A program made the position numbers and the translations under genes. DNA of 33,984 nucleotides from Gracilaria caudata (taxonomy: Eukaryota > Rhodophyta > Florideophyceae > Gracilariales > Gracilariaceae). A model generated the notes under the pieces. It was not told the DNA's origin, ran no database searches, and saw only the letters and a program-made list of their open reading frames with translations. The stretch spans positions 1 through 33,984 of the forward strand of contig JASCIV010000185.1 in the NCBI GenBank assembly GCA_030374735.1. The letters run 5' to 3'. Below, one piece after another: positions 31,269 to 33,984 of this stretch (its first letter is position 1; every line of letters begins with the position of its first letter).

Positions 31269-33028
31269 ATGTCCTCATACACAGCCGACCATTCCGAGTT
31301 GATGGAGTCTGCAGATACAATGCACGAACGGCTACGCAGCATCGTGCGAAGGGCACAGTTAATTACAACACTTTGCCTACAGTGGCAAAACCGCGGGAAG
31401 TATTGTGCGCGCGATGGACAAGCGTCCGACAGTGGCCAGGAGTTGCGGGATGGTTGTGTAGGCGATTCACTTCACAATTATTCGTATTTACCCCTTCCAA
31501 GTCGAGCGCATCTGCGGCCAACCACTACCAACAGGTTTTGGTCAGCAAGTGCGGCTTATCGCAAAATTGACAGGGAAATGGAGACCTCATGGGCTAACGA
31601 ATTTCCTCTTGATGATGTGAGTCTGACGGTAGAGGAATCGGTGAGAGTGGGCCGCGGAGAGGAACGGGCGGGAACGAAGAGACGTGAAAGAGATGGAAAT
31701 ACCGACGAAGATATCGGGAGGCCTCGCAAAATGAAGAAGACGACGAGAGCTCTTTTAGGTGAGAAGAAGTTGGGCTCACAGAGGAACCCGAAACCAGCAG
31801 AAAAACGCCAGCTCTCCCTTCTGTCGAGGTACTCCCGGAGGGGTGCTAAGTTCGCACATCAAATGGGTTCTGGTGCAGATATTACACCATTTGAGGCGTC
31901 TGATTTTGAGAGATTTGATTCATCTGATGACGATCATGTTCGGAAGCTCCGCAATAAGAACAGAAGCAGTAAAAGACATACAGGAAAGAAGCACTTGCAG
32001 AGAAAACTGGGCGCCCGTGAGGCGCAAAGGGCTGTCACAAGCTCTTTAAATGAGTATAGTTTCAGATCGGAATGCAGTTAAAATGCGAGGAGCTTGAAGT
32101 CCAGATTGGGGTTTCGAGCGAAACGCGCGATTTCTTTGTCATCGAGAGACTCCTCGAGGGTTGCTAGAAGCCCACGTCAAATGATTTCTGACCGAAATGT
32201 TACACCAGTCGAAGATATCGGTTTCGGAGACTTTGATGTGTCGGATGAAGATTATGTCCGCAAAAGCCGCAATAGAAACAGCAATAGTAAGCGATATGCC
32301 GGAAAGAAGTACATCCCGAGAAGGTTGGAGGCAGGCAAGTTGCAAAAAGCCGTCCCAGGCTCTATGGTTGAGTTGAGTGTCAGTCCGGAATTCTATTCGA
32401 AGTCGAGGAGCTCGAAGTCCAGGCTGGGTCCAGCTTTATAGAAAAGATTGACCTAACCGCAAAAGAAGATGATGATGATGAAGTCGGACATGACAGTGGC
32501 AACCTAGAGGGCCAAGGTGGAACGGTATTCGATGCGAATGGGAACCGGGACTGTTTCACGAGAGTCCTATGGAAGAAATGGATAATTTACCTGATTAAGA
32601 AAAAGCCAGGGATATTCGACAGCAGAGAAGCAAGGTTAATGGTTCTTCGGAAAACCAGGCGTGAAGTAGCGGTCTATGAGGGGATTGGAGTAACCGCCGC
32701 CAACTGCGTTGGTCTTCGAAGCACGCTCAACTATTTTTCTCGAACGGAAAGCTGCTCAAGTGAAGCTTCAAAGAAGAAGAAGATGAAGACGCCGACCACA
32801 ACAATTTCTCAATACTTGCAATGGTGCGTTGCTAACTGTGCTTGCGACAAGTTTGAATTCCGGAAATCAGAATGTTTGTATGAGAACATAAATAAGCTAG
32901 CCCTAGTTGAACACTTCATTGGCTACTTCAACTATTGCTGTGGAAGAAGAACTTTTGCGGAGAGGGCATATGCTCTACTTTTAGTTTGCAGGGCTGCGTA
33001 TCCAAGTATGAGTACAACCAAAAATTAG
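31269..33028 (+). pseudogene. Decayed gene with internal tandem repeat; C-terminus resembles an integrase core-binding domain
   Basis: From the ATG at 31269 the frame runs through a helical region (SIVRRAQLITTLCLQWQNRG) and a charged linker (TKRRERDGNTDEDIGRPRKM) into two copies of a ~106-residue unit. Unit 1 has FERFDSSDDDHVRKLRNKNR; unit 2 has FGDFDVSDEDYVRKSRNRNS. A TAA at 32079-32081 separates them. A shift near 32420 leads to KEDDDDEVGHDSGN and a C-terminal helical part, FTRVLWKKWIIYLIKKKPGI, then KLALVEHFIGYFNYCCGRRT and FAERAYALLLVCRAAYPS. The last piece has the helical pattern of tyrosine-recombinase core-binding domains, but this is weak. No catalytic domain was seen. Confidence 0.4.
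31764..32420 (+). repeat. In-gene tandem repeat of ~320 bp, two units
   Basis: GAGGAGCTTGAAGTCCAG at 32087 and GAGGAGCTCGAAGTCCAG at 32405 are 318 bases apart. The first unit starts with the diverged GAGAAGAAGTTGGGCTCACA at about 31763. The encoded units align along their length (DDDHVRKLRNKNRSSKRHTG with DEDYVRKSRNRNSNSKRYAG). The period is a multiple of three, so the repeat arose within a reading frame. Confidence 0.75.
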
Positions 33029-33148
33029 AAGCGGATAAGGTTAGGTTGGTTCTTTGAAGTTATTAGTTTGGAGGGAGGTGAGGCTTGGATGACGTAGCTG
33101 ATCGCATGTCCGACTGGTAGACCCGGTTTTTGTACCGCAGTCAGGAAG

Positions 33149-33381
33149 ATGGCAAAATCGGGTCGCCCTAAGGGCACTCTGATAGAGCAGGAAGTATTAT
33201 TCCGCTCAAGATTGCCTATTCTGGTTGTGCGATCGTTGAGCTTATACCCATTGGGTCTCGGTTTAAGAAGCTTAACGCGAAGAACCTTAGGTCTGAAGAG
33301 TTCCAGGCTGATGGGCTCGATAATATCAGTATTGATCTAGATGACTTAGCAAGGTTCCTCGTTGATCCACTCAAAAGCTGA
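33149..33381 (+). pseudogene. Short coding remnant, unknown
   Basis: One frame starts MAKSGRPKGTLIEQEVLFRS. After a shift near 33200 another reads IPLKIAYSGCAIVELIPIGS, RFKKLNAKNLRSEEFQADGL and DNISIDLDDLARFLVDPLKS before the TGA at 33379-33381. Composition is protein-like. It may be the continuation of the preceding decayed gene. Confidence 0.3.
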
Positions 33382-33984
33382 CTGGGGGCAGCTCCGGTCC
33401 GCCGAGAAAGAAATCTTAGTAAAGAAGACGGCTAGTCCATGGAAATTGCAGTGTTTTCGTGATCATGTTGACACACAACTCCATCCAGACACTTAGCATA
33501 TCAGAAGCTAGAGATCATGTAAAGTTCTGTAGTCTGTGTTCGTAGTTGTGTGTTCGCAAGGAACCCCGTCTTGAGCCAGGCAACGATGTCAGCGTGAAAG
33601 GTAAACGGAATACAGGAAGCTCGCAAGTTGATTAATGGTGAAGATGACATCATGTGTGCGAGAGTGCGGTAAGTGGTGAGGATGGCCTGTTCAGGCAACA
33701 AGGGGCTTTATGGATACCACCAAACGCAAAGGTTTTGCAATTGAGATTTTTGATCATCTCACACTGTGCCACAGCCGGACATTGAGGGAAAGAGACGACG
33801 GAGAGGCTAGCAAGAGAACATTTCACATGGGCCGGTATGACGGCTGACATAAGCGCCTCTGTCGATTCTTGTTTTCATTGCCTTGTGTCGCGCAGTGGGG
33901 AGATGATCCCCCGACCTCTCGGCACCGCATTAAACGGCATGGGACGGAACAAAGTCGTGCATTCTGATTTCCTCTATATAGGAC
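33382..33984. other. Right end of window, no supported gene
   Basis: Only short frames on both strands. Weak protein-like text on the plus strand (NGIQEARKLINGEDDIMCAR near 33605-33664) stops quickly. I see no repeat, RNA gene or regulatory site. Confidence 0.35.

Overview
This looks like a stretch of eukaryotic nuclear genome dominated by mobile-element remnants and decayed genes. The evidence is the gene families: conserved oligomeric Golgi subunit 5 (COG5), mitochondrial NAD-isocitrate dehydrogenase, an Hsp70 nucleotide-exchange factor of the Fes1/HSPBP1 type, a TNP2-type (CACTA/Plavaka) transposase, an LTR-retrotransposon gag, a non-LTR retrotransposon fragment and a PIF1-like helicase. 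There are no bacterial operons or ribosome binding sites. I saw no convincing introns: the breaks in reading frame are isolated stops and small shifts. An intron-poor eukaryote with close gene spacing fits, for example a red alga, but lineage cannot be fixed from the sequence and this is only a guess.

Layout. 1-2470 (minus): 5' part of an LTR retrotransposon, with a broken gag whose zinc knuckle is cut by the window edge, a primer-binding-like site and a probable LTR with a duplicated TATA region. 2893-3582 (plus): internally deleted PIF1-like helicase. 3780-4273 (minus): unidentified decayed gene. 4431-5237: noncoding, with a GC-rich palindromic patch and an 11-bp GATAT array. 5238-8516 (minus): broken TNP2-type transposase. 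9090-10074 (plus): decayed gene divergent from the transposase. 10075-12378: no gene recognised. 12379-14102 (plus): decayed unknown gene. 14367-16781 (minus): COG5 pseudogene. 17173-18314 (plus): IDH pseudogene. 18431-19090 (plus): Fes1/HSPBP1-like pseudogene. 20684-25314: AT-rich segment bounded by two divergent direct repeats and holding a ~187-bp satellite array. 25315-28690: mostly noncoding with weak decayed ORFs. 29583-30845 (minus): a non-LTR retrotransposon tail and a Cys-cluster pseudogene. 31269-33381 (plus): decayed gene with a ~320-bp tandem internal repeat.

I found no gene here that is clearly intact. The most striking feature is that three single-copy-type housekeeping genes (COG5, IDH, Fes1-like) sit next to each other, keep normal compact spacing, and are all broken. 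One lesion, an 11-bp tandem duplication in the Fes1-like gene, accounts exactly for a frameshift, so at least that break looks like real decay rather than a sequencing error. A duplicated, non-recombining or otherwise unselected segment is the simplest explanation. An assembly problem remains possible for the single-base shifts.
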